A DNA stretch of 5,859 nt, taken from contig CAZIIK010000129.1 in assembly GCA_964539235.1 (NCBI GenBank), forward strand, positions 1-5,859. Direction: 5' to 3'. Both the position numbers and the translations under genes were made by a program. The notes below the pieces were generated by a model that was given only the letters and a program-made list of their open reading frames with translations, made no database searches and was not told the DNA's origin. Numbering within the stretch: position 1 is the stretch's first letter; every line of letters starts with the position of its first letter. Below, in pieces: positions 1 to 5,820 of the stretch. The stretch comes from CAZIIK01 sp964539235 (GTDB lineage Bacteria; Pseudomonadota; Gammaproteobacteria; Francisellales; CACEW01).

Positions 1-95
1 GGTAGCGGTGCTGCATGAAAATTAGTCTTTTTGGCTTGTGATGATCAAATTTGCATCAAAAATCCAAATGTAGAGTGCATTACGGTAGCATGCTG

Positions 96-116
96 AAAAA
101 TGCCTTTAACAAAGGC
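96..116 (-). terminator. Probable intrinsic terminator of the kpsE-kpsD transcript
   Basis: On the minus strand, GCCTTT-GTT-AAAGGC (116-102) forms a perfect 6-bp stem with a 3-nt loop, followed one base later by five T residues (100-96). It lies about 107 nt beyond the kpsD stop. The stem is short, so efficiency may be modest. It reads as a terminator in this direction only, as there is no T-tract on the plus side. Confidence 0.5.
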
Positions 117-159
117 TTGGCCGAAGGCAGAAACTTCTCGGGCACCCTCTTAAAGATGC

Positions 160-213
160 TCATTACGCAAACATGAGTTACGCAAGGTTGCGTAACGCAT
201 GTTTGCGTAATGA
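160..213. repeat. 54-bp near-perfect palindrome with four alternating TTACGCAA motifs
   Basis: The outer arms CATTACGCAAACATG (161-175) and CATGTTTGCGTAATG (198-212) are perfectly complementary, and T160/A213 extend them. After one A/G mismatch (176/197) the inner arms GTTACGCAA (177-185) and TTGCGTAAC (188-196) are also perfectly complementary around a GG centre. The octamer TTACGCAA occurs at 163-170 and 178-185, and inverted at 188-195 and 203-210. It lies 10 bp past the kpsD stop, so it would form a strong 3' hairpin in the kpsED mRNA or a cruciform in DNA. No T-tract follows on either side, so it is not a classical terminator. Confidence 0.85.
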
Positions 214-222
214 CTAAGAGTC

Positions 223-1977
223 TTAGATCGTCAATGCAACTTTCGCAGCTACAGCAATTTCGTAGAGAATTTGCGAGACGGTTGCCGTGATTTGTAAATT
301 CTGTGTGAAGGCTTTCGGTAACACAATCACTTGATCACCGCCAACAACTTTAGTATGACTAAACAGGTAATCTTTAGTAATTTGTACGCGACCGTTTTGG
401 TTGACTACCAATACACGATCTTTATCAGCAGTATCGGTATAGCCGCCAGCGGATTTGACGTAATCATTTACGGCATAACCTGGTTGAATCTCCATTGACA
501 TTGGACTGACGACGTCGCCGCTAATCGTAATAATTGAGGTGCGATGCGGTACATTAATCATGTCATTGTTTTGTAAAATAATTTGCTGCCATTGAGACTC
601 AGTGCCTAATACAACCTGGCCTTTAGGTTGTGCATTTTTGGCCTGCTGAATAAATTGCATAATCAATTCTGATTGCGCTTGTTGAATTTGTGCACCTTGC
701 TCTGTGGCGGCAGAGGCGGTCATGACTTGGCGCTGCAAGCGTGCCAAACTGCTATCTATTGCTTCTTTCTGTTGTTGTGCTAGGCTTAAGCGGTACAGTT
801 GTAAATTGGCTTCATTCGCTTCTGCTGTAAATGTTAGACGCTTCACCAACTGCGCCAAGGTGGTGCCTTTGGGAACAATAAATTCATGCTTGCCCGAGAC
901 CTGACCGTTAATGGTCACCAAAACCTGCTTGGCTTGTTGATCCGACACAAACGATACTTCGTCGCCTGGGTAAATCCGTTCTTTCATTGCTGTGGCAATG
1001 GGTAGATAGGAGACATTAGGGTGTAAACCACGGTTGCTTTGGACGCGTACATAAGTTGCGCTAGGGTTTAAGCCGGCAATTTGTACCAGGTTTTGCATGC
1101 GAATATTGGGTGTGGTGAATTCGTATTGATAAGGGCTTTTGACATCACCCAGTACGTTAATGGTGTGTGCCAACGGGCCTACAACCAACGTATCACCTTG
1201 GTGTAGCTGAAATTGACTGATATTGCCATTGATTAAAAATTGATACAGATCGATATGGTGAATCGGTTTGCCATCACGCAGTAAGGTGATGTGGCGGAAG
1301 CTACCTTGTTTGGGGTCGATGCCGCTTGCTTGGCAGAGATAATATATAACAGAATCGGAAGACAAACCGTTGTACAGCCCTGGCTCTTTAACATAACCAG
1401 TGACATAAACTTGTACCGGTTGGGCGGTCACTAAGTCCGCATAACTGTGCACGTTTTTCTTGAAGACGGTTTTGATGGCGTTGGCAATCACCGTATTGAG
1501 CTGGTTGTTGGCAATACCTTCTATTTTGACCGGGCCGACTTCAGGAATAAAAATATTGCCTTGGGTATCGACAGTCAGTGGTGCATTGAACTGGTAAGCG
1601 CCCCACATTTGCAGGTTGATTTGATCACCAATGCTGATGCGGTAATTGGGATTGAAGTAACGCGTTTGTTGCAACTTGCCACGTTGCTTGTTGAATAAAT
1701 TGCTACCAAAGACTGGCAAGGCTTGCTGTTCAATCGTGCCATAAGCATTTTTAGTATCCAGCTGAATGTTTTGGTTTTGGGTGGGTGGGGTTGTGTTTGA
1801 AGCTGCTGCTAAGGCAAGGCTCTGGAGCTTACTGTCACTGCTGCCAGTTGTATTCGTATGGCCAAATTGTGCGGCCGGTGTTTTGGTATTAGTTGGGTCA
1901 AGGTTGCGTGCATACGTGCAATTAACATTGGCAAAAGCGAGGGTGATTAAACTGATAATTAAAGAGAAGATACGCAT
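223..1977 (-). CDS. kpsD: Capsular polysaccharide export protein, KpsD/Wza-type (SLBB, OPX family)
   Basis: 584 residues, close to the roughly 560 of E. coli KpsD. It has a cleavable signal peptide: MRIF, a hydrophobic stretch to about residue 18, and a likely cut after TYA (23). Cys20 lies in NVNC, not a lipobox, so a KpsD-like soluble periplasmic or peripheral protein is more likely than a Wza-like lipoprotein. A Poly_export domain (about 110-195) begins YRISIGDQINLQMWG. SLBB-like repeats follow, starting near VYVTGYVKEPG (190), INVLGDVKSP (273), VTINGQVSG (354) and ITISGDVVSP (483). A Gln/Ala-rich helical insertion (about 390-450, ending PKGQVVLG) splits the third, as in relatives I remember. 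The C-terminal 28 residues are an amphipathic hydrophobic helix that may insert in the outer membrane. The family completes the trans-envelope path for capsule chains exported by KpsMT. The start is the ATG at 1977, overlapping the kpsE stop in TAATG, which implies translational coupling. The stop is TAA at 223-225. Confidence 0.93.
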   Translation of the reverse strand: MRIFSLIISLITLAFANVNCTYARNLDPTNTKTPAAQFGHTNTTGSSDSKLQSLALAAASNTTPPTQNQNIQLDTKNAYGTIEQQALPVFGSNLFNKQRGKLQQTRYFNPNYRISIGDQINLQMWGAYQFNAPLTVDTQGNIFIPEVGPVKIEGIANNQLNTVIANAIKTVFKKNVHSYADLVTAQPVQVYVTGYVKEPGLYNGLSSDSVIYYLCQASGIDPKQGSFRHITLLRDGKPIHHIDLYQFLINGNISQFQLHQGDTLVVGPLAHTINVLGDVKSPYQYEFTTPNIRMQNLVQIAGLNPSATYVRVQSNRGLHPNVSYLPIATAMKERIYPGDEVSFVSDQQAKQVLVTINGQVSGKHEFIVPKGTTLAQLVKRLTFTAEANEANLQLYRLSLAQQQKEAIDSSLARLQRQVMTASAATEQGAQIQQAQSELIMQFIQQAKNAQPKGQVVLGTESQWQQIILQNNDMINVPHRTSIITISGDVVSPMSMEIQPGYAVNDYVKSAGGYTDTADKDRVLVVNQNGRVQITKDYLFSHTKVVGGDQVIVLPKAFTQNLQITATVSQILYEIAVAAKVALTI

Positions 1978-3254
1978 TAGTCTCGATGCTCCTGCACAAT
2001 AATGAAAATCATTTTGCCCAACATAAAGGCAATCACTAACGCGACAAAAATAGTGATCAGATCATAAGCCTTTTTCGGGTAGGTATAGTCATCCGGCAGA
2101 TTGGTTTTTTCCACGGTGACGACAACATTTTGTTGTTTGGATAAATTAATTTTGGCTTCTTCGTAAGCATTATTGGCTGCAGTGTACTCAGTCTCAGCAA
2201 ATTTTAATGCCAGCCGAACCCATTCATATTGGGCCAATACAGAGTTGATATGCCCATCGGCACCTGTGGTTTTGTCAGTGCCTAATAACATACTTGATTG
2301 ATTACGGATTTGCTGTTTGATCGCGGCAATCTGTTCTTTTAATGCGACAATTTGACTGGCATTCGGACGCATATATGAAGCATAAGTAATCAGTTGAGTT
2401 TGCTTTTGCACTAAATCAGTTTTCAGCTGTCCAACCACAGAAGAGATCACCGTAGCCGCTTGGGTTGGGTCAAACATTTGATGGGTTTTTTGAAATAACA
2501 GCATTTTGCTTTCTGTACGGTATAACTTGTCTTTGGCATTCTGTAGCTGTGTTTGTGAAAAGCGGTATTGGATAGAGGCCAACGTATTAGCCACTTTGTT
2601 CACGAATAATTTGGTTTGCGTCACAATAATATTTAAAAAAGACTCTGCATGTTTGGCATCAAAAGCACGCATGGAAATTTTCATCGACTGAGAAAGCTGG
2701 TCATAATTCACAAGAACCTTGCTTTGGTAATACTTCAGCAGAGCTTGTTGGTCTGGGTCTGACTTTAAACGTGAAATCCAATCAATGTGGTGATTCTGAA
2801 AATATTTCTCGAATTGCGCATGTTGTACTAAGTAATTCAACATGGTGCGTGAATCGATAAAATTTTGCGCGAGGTAATCGTTATTAGCGTTTTGCCCGCC
2901 TGACTGGCCTAAGAAGCCCACGTTAATAACCGGTTCACCTTGGCTGCCGTTTTGTTCGATCACAATGCTGGCAGAGCTTTCGTATTCAGGTGTGGCAATT
3001 AACGTGATGTAAACAAAACAGATTAGCCAAGGCAATAGGACAAACAGTGAGAAATAGCGTTTGGCTTTCAGAAAACGCCAGAGGGTTCTGATTGGGTTGC
3101 GGATATGGGTCTTTTCCAGTTTCGGTACCTGTGCGTTTTCTGAAAATTCATCCAGTGTTCGGGTGGGTGTATTGTCTGTCGGCGGTAACGTTTCAGCCGG
3201 CGTTTCGCCAGCTTGTGGGTCTTGCGCCGTTTCCGTATTTTTGTGCTCAGTCAT
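1977..3254 (-). CDS. kpsE: Capsule export inner-membrane protein, KpsE/CtrB/BexC family (PCP type)
   Basis: 425 residues. It has the family's two-membrane-span layout: a cytoplasmic N-terminus, TM1 at about 67-87 (FSLFVLLPWLICFVYITLI), a large periplasmic domain and TM2 at about 399-420. After TM1 comes the usual ATPEYESSASIVI strand and a DYLAQNFIDSRTML segment. Residues about 225-375 are a long coiled coil with the conserved-looking FDPTQAATVISSVVGQL. Just before TM2 is the family signature LPDDYTYPKKAYDL (386-399), and the protein ends EHRD, which I recall as the end of E. coli KpsE. It links the KpsMT transporter to the outer-membrane KpsD. It is longer than E. coli KpsE (about 380) because of a Thr/Pro/Glu-rich N-terminal tail of some 50 residues. 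The start is the ATG at 3254; no strong Shine-Dalgarno precedes it, but there is no other Met before TM1. It is the first gene of a kpsE-kpsD operon, with a sigma70-like promoter upstream. Confidence 0.92.
   Translation of the reverse strand: MTEHKNTETAQDPQAGETPAETLPPTDNTPTRTLDEFSENAQVPKLEKTHIRNPIRTLWRFLKAKRYFSLFVLLPWLICFVYITLIATPEYESSASIVIEQNGSQGEPVINVGFLGQSGGQNANNDYLAQNFIDSRTMLNYLVQHAQFEKYFQNHHIDWISRLKSDPDQQALLKYYQSKVLVNYDQLSQSMKISMRAFDAKHAESFLNIIVTQTKLFVNKVANTLASIQYRFSQTQLQNAKDKLYRTESKMLLFQKTHQMFDPTQAATVISSVVGQLKTDLVQKQTQLITYASYMRPNASQIVALKEQIAAIKQQIRNQSSMLLGTDKTTGADGHINSVLAQYEWVRLALKFAETEYTAANNAYEEAKINLSKQQNVVVTVEKTNLPDDYTYPKKAYDLITIFVALVIAFMLGKMIFIIVQEHRD
1989..1993 (-). promoter_or_regulatory. 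Ribosome binding site of kpsD within the end of kpsE
   Basis: The minus-strand AGGAG lies 11 nt upstream of the kpsD ATG at 1977, slightly farther than ideal. The kpsE stop and kpsD start share a base in TAATG, so re-initiation by ribosomes leaving kpsE probably adds to this site. Confidence 0.6.
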
Positions 3255-3288
3255 GTTAATCGCTGAAGGCGGCAGCCAAAGTGGAGGT

Positions 3289-3318
3289 ATTCTATCGGGT
3301 GTCTTCAGTTTTTGGCAA
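3289..3318 (-). promoter_or_regulatory. Sigma70-like promoter for kpsE-kpsD
   Basis: On the minus strand, TTGCCA (3318-3313; 5 of 6 to TTGACA) is separated by 18 bp from TAGAAT (3294-3289; 5 of 6 to TATAAT). Transcription would start near 3282, giving a leader of roughly 28 nt to the kpsE ATG. It is the best promoter match I find in the intergenic region. Confidence 0.55.
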
Positions 3319-3426
3319 TGGGATCAGGGGTGGGTTTTGGACTTACAAGACCATCTGAAAAGCATGGTAATCGGTTGGTGATATATGTTCGGGCGTTGGG
3401 CTGTGCCTCAATGGCCTTCACCTTGT

Positions 3427-3443
3427 CGAGTAGGCTATACTCG
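3427..3443 (+). promoter_or_regulatory. Candidate -10 (TATACT) for kpsMT inside an inverted repeat
   Basis: TATACT at 3436-3441 matches the -10 consensus at 5 of 6 positions and lies about 30 bp before the kpsM ATG 3473. No convincing -35 is found 16-18 bp upstream (GGCCTT or similar). The hexamer sits in a perfect inverted repeat, CGAGTA (3427-3432), 5 nt, TACTCG (3438-3443). That could be an operator or an incidental hairpin. A weak call. Confidence 0.28.
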
Positions 3444-3472
3444 CCGGCAATTTGACGCAGAGCTGTAAATCA

Positions 3473-3622
3473 ATGGCCCGCTTGCATCCATCCCGTTCAC
3501 CCTGGCGAGTCATGAGCGCTGTACTCTACGCCATTACCGTCCGTGATCTGCGCGCGCGTTTTATTCAGACGTCAACACCCCGCGTTCACTGGCTTTTGTG
3601 TGGGTATTTCTTGAACCAATGA
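3473..3622 (+). pseudogene. kpsM: 5' fragment of kpsM in a different frame (frameshifted N-terminus)
   Basis: An ORF of 49 codons from ATG 3473 to TGA 3620-3622. Its first 30 residues, including VMSAVLYAITVRDLRARF, match in character and position the N-terminal cytoplasmic helix of KpsM (in E. coli, ALFLREIRTRF, then the LGYLWAILEP start of TM1). After F30 the frame reads IQTSTPRVHWLL, which is no longer KpsM-like, while the -1 frame reads YSDVNTPRSLAFVWVFLEP. The switch point is therefore at or very near the T4 run 3559-3562; CGT TTT TAT (T5) would join the frames. An alternative start is ATG 3512. I prefer 3473 because E. coli KpsM has about 25 residues up to the motif. Neither start has a strong ribosome binding site. 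This fragment together with 3598-4293 should be read as one interrupted gene. Confidence 0.75.
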
Positions 3623-4293
3623 TGCATGTGGCGATTTGGTCGGCTATTCGCATGATGTATGGTTCACATATTGATTATGGCATGCCGTTACTGTTGTTTA
3701 TTTTTCTGGGTGCGATGCCTTGGCTCTATTTTAAACAGGTGTTTGGCGGCAATTTAACCGCATTCAAAAAAAACAGTGGGTTGTATTTGCATCGCCAAAT
3801 TAAACCTATCGATCCGATTATTGCTACCGCATTGCTGGAACTGGGCATACAAATTTGTGTGTTTGTTGTGGTGTTGACCGGCTTTTGGTGGTTTGGCATG
3901 TCATTGAGTATTTCGCATCCGCTGCGTTGGTTATTTTGTTATTTGACCTATGCGGTTTTTGTCTTGGGCCTGGGTTTGCTGTTTGCAGTCATTGGTTTTT
4001 TCTTTCCGTTTTTCAAAAATTTAATGCGTATTTTGATGCGTGGCCTATATCTGATTTCCGGGGTGTTTTTCGCAGCTTCGAATATCCCTTATGTGATGCG
4101 TCCGTATTTCACGGCAAACCCAGTTTTCCAGATTATTGAAATTTCACGAGAATCCTTCATGCCTGTACAGTCGCATTTTACCTTGACGAGTCCGGAGTAT
4201 TTGGCTGAAAGCGCCTTGGTGAGTTTGTTCGTTGGCCTGACCGTATATTTTTGGGCGCGACGTCGCATTTTGACTGAATACAGTCAGCGTTAG
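3598..4293 (+). CDS. kpsM: Capsule ABC transporter permease, KpsM/CtrC/BexB family (main frame; N-terminus lost to a frameshift)
   Basis: The open frame from GTG 3598 gives 231 residues with about six membrane segments. It contains the ABC-2 permease hallmarks of KpsM: VWVFLEPMMH at the start of TM1, LHRQIKPIDPIIATALLE (64-81), YLISGVFFAASNIP (151-164) and NPVFQIIEISRESFMP (174-189). With KpsT it forms the inner-membrane transporter that exports the lipid-linked capsule polymer. The GTG is probably not the native start: it has no Shine-Dalgarno, lies inside TM1, and omits the family's cytoplasmic N-terminal helix ending in an R-D/E-I/L-R-x-R-F motif. That helix is encoded just upstream in another frame (3473-3562). 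The in-frame sequence upstream of 3598, after the TGA at 3544, reads DVNTPRSLAFVWVFLEP, so the homology continues left of the GTG. One added T would restore about 273 residues, against about 258-265 in known KpsM/CtrC. As written, the gene is likely non-functional unless the base is an error or slippage occurs. kpsT follows after 10 bp. Confidence 0.88.
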   Translation: MWVFLEPMMHVAIWSAIRMMYGSHIDYGMPLLLFIFLGAMPWLYFKQVFGGNLTAFKKNSGLYLHRQIKPIDPIIATALLELGIQICVFVVVLTGFWWFGMSLSISHPLRWLFCYLTYAVFVLGLGLLFAVIGFFFPFFKNLMRILMRGLYLISGVFFAASNIPYVMRPYFTANPVFQIIEISRESFMPVQSHFTLTSPEYLAESALVSLFVGLTVYFWARRRILTEYSQR

Positions 4294-4296
4294 GAG
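4292..4296 (+). promoter_or_regulatory. Ribosome binding site of kpsT, overlapping the kpsM stop
   Basis: AGGAG is placed 7 nt before GTG 4304 and shares bases with the kpsM TAG stop. It decides the GTG start and implies that ribosomes finishing kpsM can reload at kpsT. kpsT should therefore still be translated even if kpsM is frameshifted, because the intact kpsM frame reaches this stop. Confidence 0.8.
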
Positions 4297-4303
4297 AAAT
4301 GCA

Positions 4304-4963
4304 GTGATCCATGTGCGTAATCTGACCAAATATTATGTGGTCCAAGGCAAGAAAAAAGTCGTGTTTGAAAACCTGAGTTTTGATGTGCCGATGGGGAAGA
4401 GCGTGGGAATTTTAGGCCCGAATGGTGCGGGTAAGAGTACACTATTGCGCATTCTCAGTGGCAATGAATTAGCCAACCTCGGCACCGTGGAAACCAATAA
4501 ACGTATCTCCTGGCCTTTAGGGCGTAATGGGAGTTTTCAGCCGTACATGACAGGTCGCGAAAATGTGCAGTTTGTCTGCCATATTTTCAGTCAAACCCGA
4601 CGCGAAATGAAACGTAAGATTGCCTTTATCGAAGACTTTGCTGAGATTGGTAAGTATTTTGATATGCCAGTTTCAACGTACAGTGCAGGTATGCGGTCAC
4701 GTTTGGGATTTGCCACTTCAATGGCCTTTGATTTCGATTATTACATCATCGATGAAACGATGTCGGCAGGGGATGCCGTATTTCGTGAAAAATGTACAGC
4801 CTACTTTAATAATATGGTTTCGGATAAATCTTTATTAATGGTATCACATGGCATGAATGTATTGCGGACCTTCTGTCAGATGGGGGTTTACCTTAATCAT
4901 GGCGAGCTACAAGTGTGTGATGATTTGGAAGATGCCATCAAACTGTATCAGCAGACTGGCTGA
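4304..4963 (+). CDS. kpsT: Capsule ABC transporter ATP-binding protein, KpsT/CtrD/BexA family
   Basis: 219 residues, the same length as I recall for E. coli KpsT. All ABC ATPase motifs are intact: Walker A GPNGAGKST (38-46), Q-loop around FQPYMTGREN (Q79), signature YSAGMRSRL (126-134), Walker B DYYIIDE (145-151) with the catalytic Glu151, D-loop SAGD (154-157) and the switch His182 in MVSHGMN. Family-specific stretches include the N-terminal MIHVRNLTKYY, the ISWPLG segment (68-73) and EIGKYFDMPVSTYSAGMRSR. It hydrolyses ATP at the cytoplasmic face to drive capsule export through KpsM. The start is GTG 4304: AGGAG at 4292-4296 lies 7 nt upstream, and the nearby ATG 4311 is in another frame. 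The Shine-Dalgarno overlaps the kpsM stop TAG (4291-4293), so the two genes are co-transcribed and probably coupled. The stop is TGA at 4961-4963, 8 bp from the convergent kinase gene. Confidence 0.95.
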   Translation: MIHVRNLTKYYVVQGKKKVVFENLSFDVPMGKSVGILGPNGAGKSTLLRILSGNELANLGTVETNKRISWPLGRNGSFQPYMTGRENVQFVCHIFSQTRREMKRKIAFIEDFAEIGKYFDMPVSTYSAGMRSRLGFATSMAFDFDYYIIDETMSAGDAVFREKCTAYFNNMVSDKSLLMVSHGMNVLRTFCQMGVYLNHGELQVCDDLEDAIKLYQQTG

Positions 4964-4971
4964 ACGTTATT

Positions 4972-5820
4972 TCACCGTTTCGGGCAAGACTTCCGGTATC
5001 TACACCGCCACAGCACAAAAAAGACTTGGCTCATCATCGTATGTAGATAACGCAAACCAATTTTTTTCCAGCGTATGAGTCGTGTGTTGGATTGGCAATT
5101 GTTGTTGGCCAGCGTGCGGAGTTTTTCTAACCAAGCAATGTGCCACAGGGCAATGCGGAGTGGTTTTGCTTGGTTATAAGATGCACCAAAGACCTCGTCA
5201 AAGTAGAGTCGACAGGTTCTAACACGGCAGATTGAACTGTTGGGTAAGTGACGGAATGCTTGGCCCAGTAGATGGATGGATGCGATATATTCTAAGCGTT
5301 GGCTGGCAAAACAATGCCGCGGTGATGGTTTGCGTCTGAGCGTAGAAAAATCGATAAAGGCAATGCCGTTGGGTGTCAGCAGGTAATTGCTAGAATGATT
5401 GTCATATTGGACGACATCGGCAGCAAACAGTTGTTGTTGTGCAGAGACTAGCGCTTGCCAGCTCTCGGATCGGCGAAAATTAAAGGGTCGGTGAGGTAAG
5501 TTTTCATACACCACAAAATAGGCGGCGTGTTGTTTGAGTGGACCGTGTGTCAGCATTTTGGGGATAGATAAACCGGCTGATTTTGCCAGGGCATAGCCTG
5601 CTAATTCATTGCTAACCATGGTTTCAAACTGTCGTGTGTTGGGTGTATAGAATAATTTCACAATACTAGGCGTTGTGTCTTGCCATTGAGCATGGTGAAT
5701 AGCGCTTTTGCTGAGTTTAAGCGGGTTGCTTTTAAGGCAAGTGTCTAACGTGATGGTTGTTTCGTCATCCAAAGGCACTGTAAGAGCCTGTCCGAAAAGG
5801 GTATTTTTCTTGTTATGCAT
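4972..5820 (-). CDS. Small kinase-fold protein, WaaP/InaA/KdkA-like (possible lipopolysaccharide or Kdo-linker kinase)
   Basis: 282 residues, no signal peptide, probably cytoplasmic. The protein-kinase-like core is visible. The candidate ATP-binding Lys is K55 in SIVKLFY, the alpha-C Glu is E72 in NELAGYALAKSAGLSIP, and the hinge strand is YFVVYENL (101-108). The catalytic loop is QYDNHSSNYLL, with D140 and the metal-ligand N145 five residues later, and the DFG-equivalent is FIDF with D157. This D-x4-N spacing followed by I-D-F/L resembles the WaaP (heptose I) and KdkA (Kdo) kinases of lipopolysaccharide core synthesis more than eukaryotic-type Ser/Thr kinases. The basic C-terminal part (250-282) could bind membrane or an acidic sugar acceptor. 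Lying within a capsule export locus, it may phosphorylate a sugar in the capsule linker, the capsule or the lipid A core; the target is inference. The start is ATG 5820. No Shine-Dalgarno is evident, so it may be coupled to a gene ending at its start. The stop is TGA at 4972-4974. Confidence 0.75.
   Translation of the reverse strand: MHNKKNTLFGQALTVPLDDETTITLDTCLKSNPLKLSKSAIHHAQWQDTTPSIVKLFYTPNTRQFETMVSNELAGYALAKSAGLSIPKMLTHGPLKQHAAYFVVYENLPHRPFNFRRSESWQALVSAQQQLFAADVVQYDNHSSNYLLTPNGIAFIDFSTLRRKPSPRHCFASQRLEYIASIHLLGQAFRHLPNSSICRVRTCRLYFDEVFGASYNQAKPLRIALWHIAWLEKLRTLANNNCQSNTRLIRWKKIGLRYLHTMMSQVFFVLWRCRYRKSCPKR

Larger units (their letters stand above)
1..222. other. Non-coding region downstream of kpsD
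   Basis: No reading frame of useful length is present on either strand. Plus-strand frames entering from the left stop at once (by positions 18 and 25), so at most a few terminal codons of another gene could be present. The region contains the 54-bp palindrome, the terminator hairpin, and short arms CTCTTA (147-152) and TAAGAG (215-220) that could pair around the palindrome. Confidence 0.6.
3255..3472. other. Divergent intergenic regulatory region between kpsE and kpsM
   Basis: 218 bp separate the two divergent start codons. The region contains the kpsED promoter near its left side and the weaker kpsMT candidate near its right side. Both capsule export transcription units therefore start from one short segment and may be co-regulated. 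I see no riboswitch-like or RNA-gene structure here. Confidence 0.6.

Noticed and set aside
161..212. The large palindrome as the intrinsic terminator of kpsED
   Set aside because: No T-tract follows the hairpin on either strand. The smaller hairpin at 102-116 followed by TTTTT on the minus strand fits the terminator role better.
704..904. Plus-strand ORF of 66 codons inside kpsD
   Set aside because: It is antisense to a well-supported SLBB protein, has Cys-rich nonsense-like composition and resembles no family. The same applies to the plus-strand ORFs at 1447-1698, 1766-2002 and 2506-2691.
3061..3381. Plus-strand ORF of 106 codons running from kpsE into the intergenic region
   Set aside because: Most of it is the complement of the kpsE 5' end, the Gly/Ser/Val-rich translation has no recognisable motif, and it crosses the kpsED promoter.
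3557..3565. Programmed -1 ribosomal frameshifting in kpsM
   Set aside because: The site CGT TTT ATT is not a canonical X XXY YYZ slippery heptamer, because the CGT codon cannot re-pair well in the -1 frame, and no clear stimulatory hairpin follows. An indel or sequencing error is simpler.
3349..3573. Neisseria-like DNA uptake sequences (ACCATCTGAA near 3350; TTCAGACGTC at 3564-3573)
   Set aside because: They match GCCGTCTGAA at only 8 and 9 of 10 positions, there are just two, and one is in coding sequence. This is not enough to infer uptake sites or a Neisseria origin.
3855..5078. Other ORFs at 3855-4139, 4620-4838 and 4857-5078 (plus) and 4144-4329 (minus)
   Set aside because: They lie in other frames of kpsM, kpsT or the kinase, and have no ribosome binding site or protein-family features.
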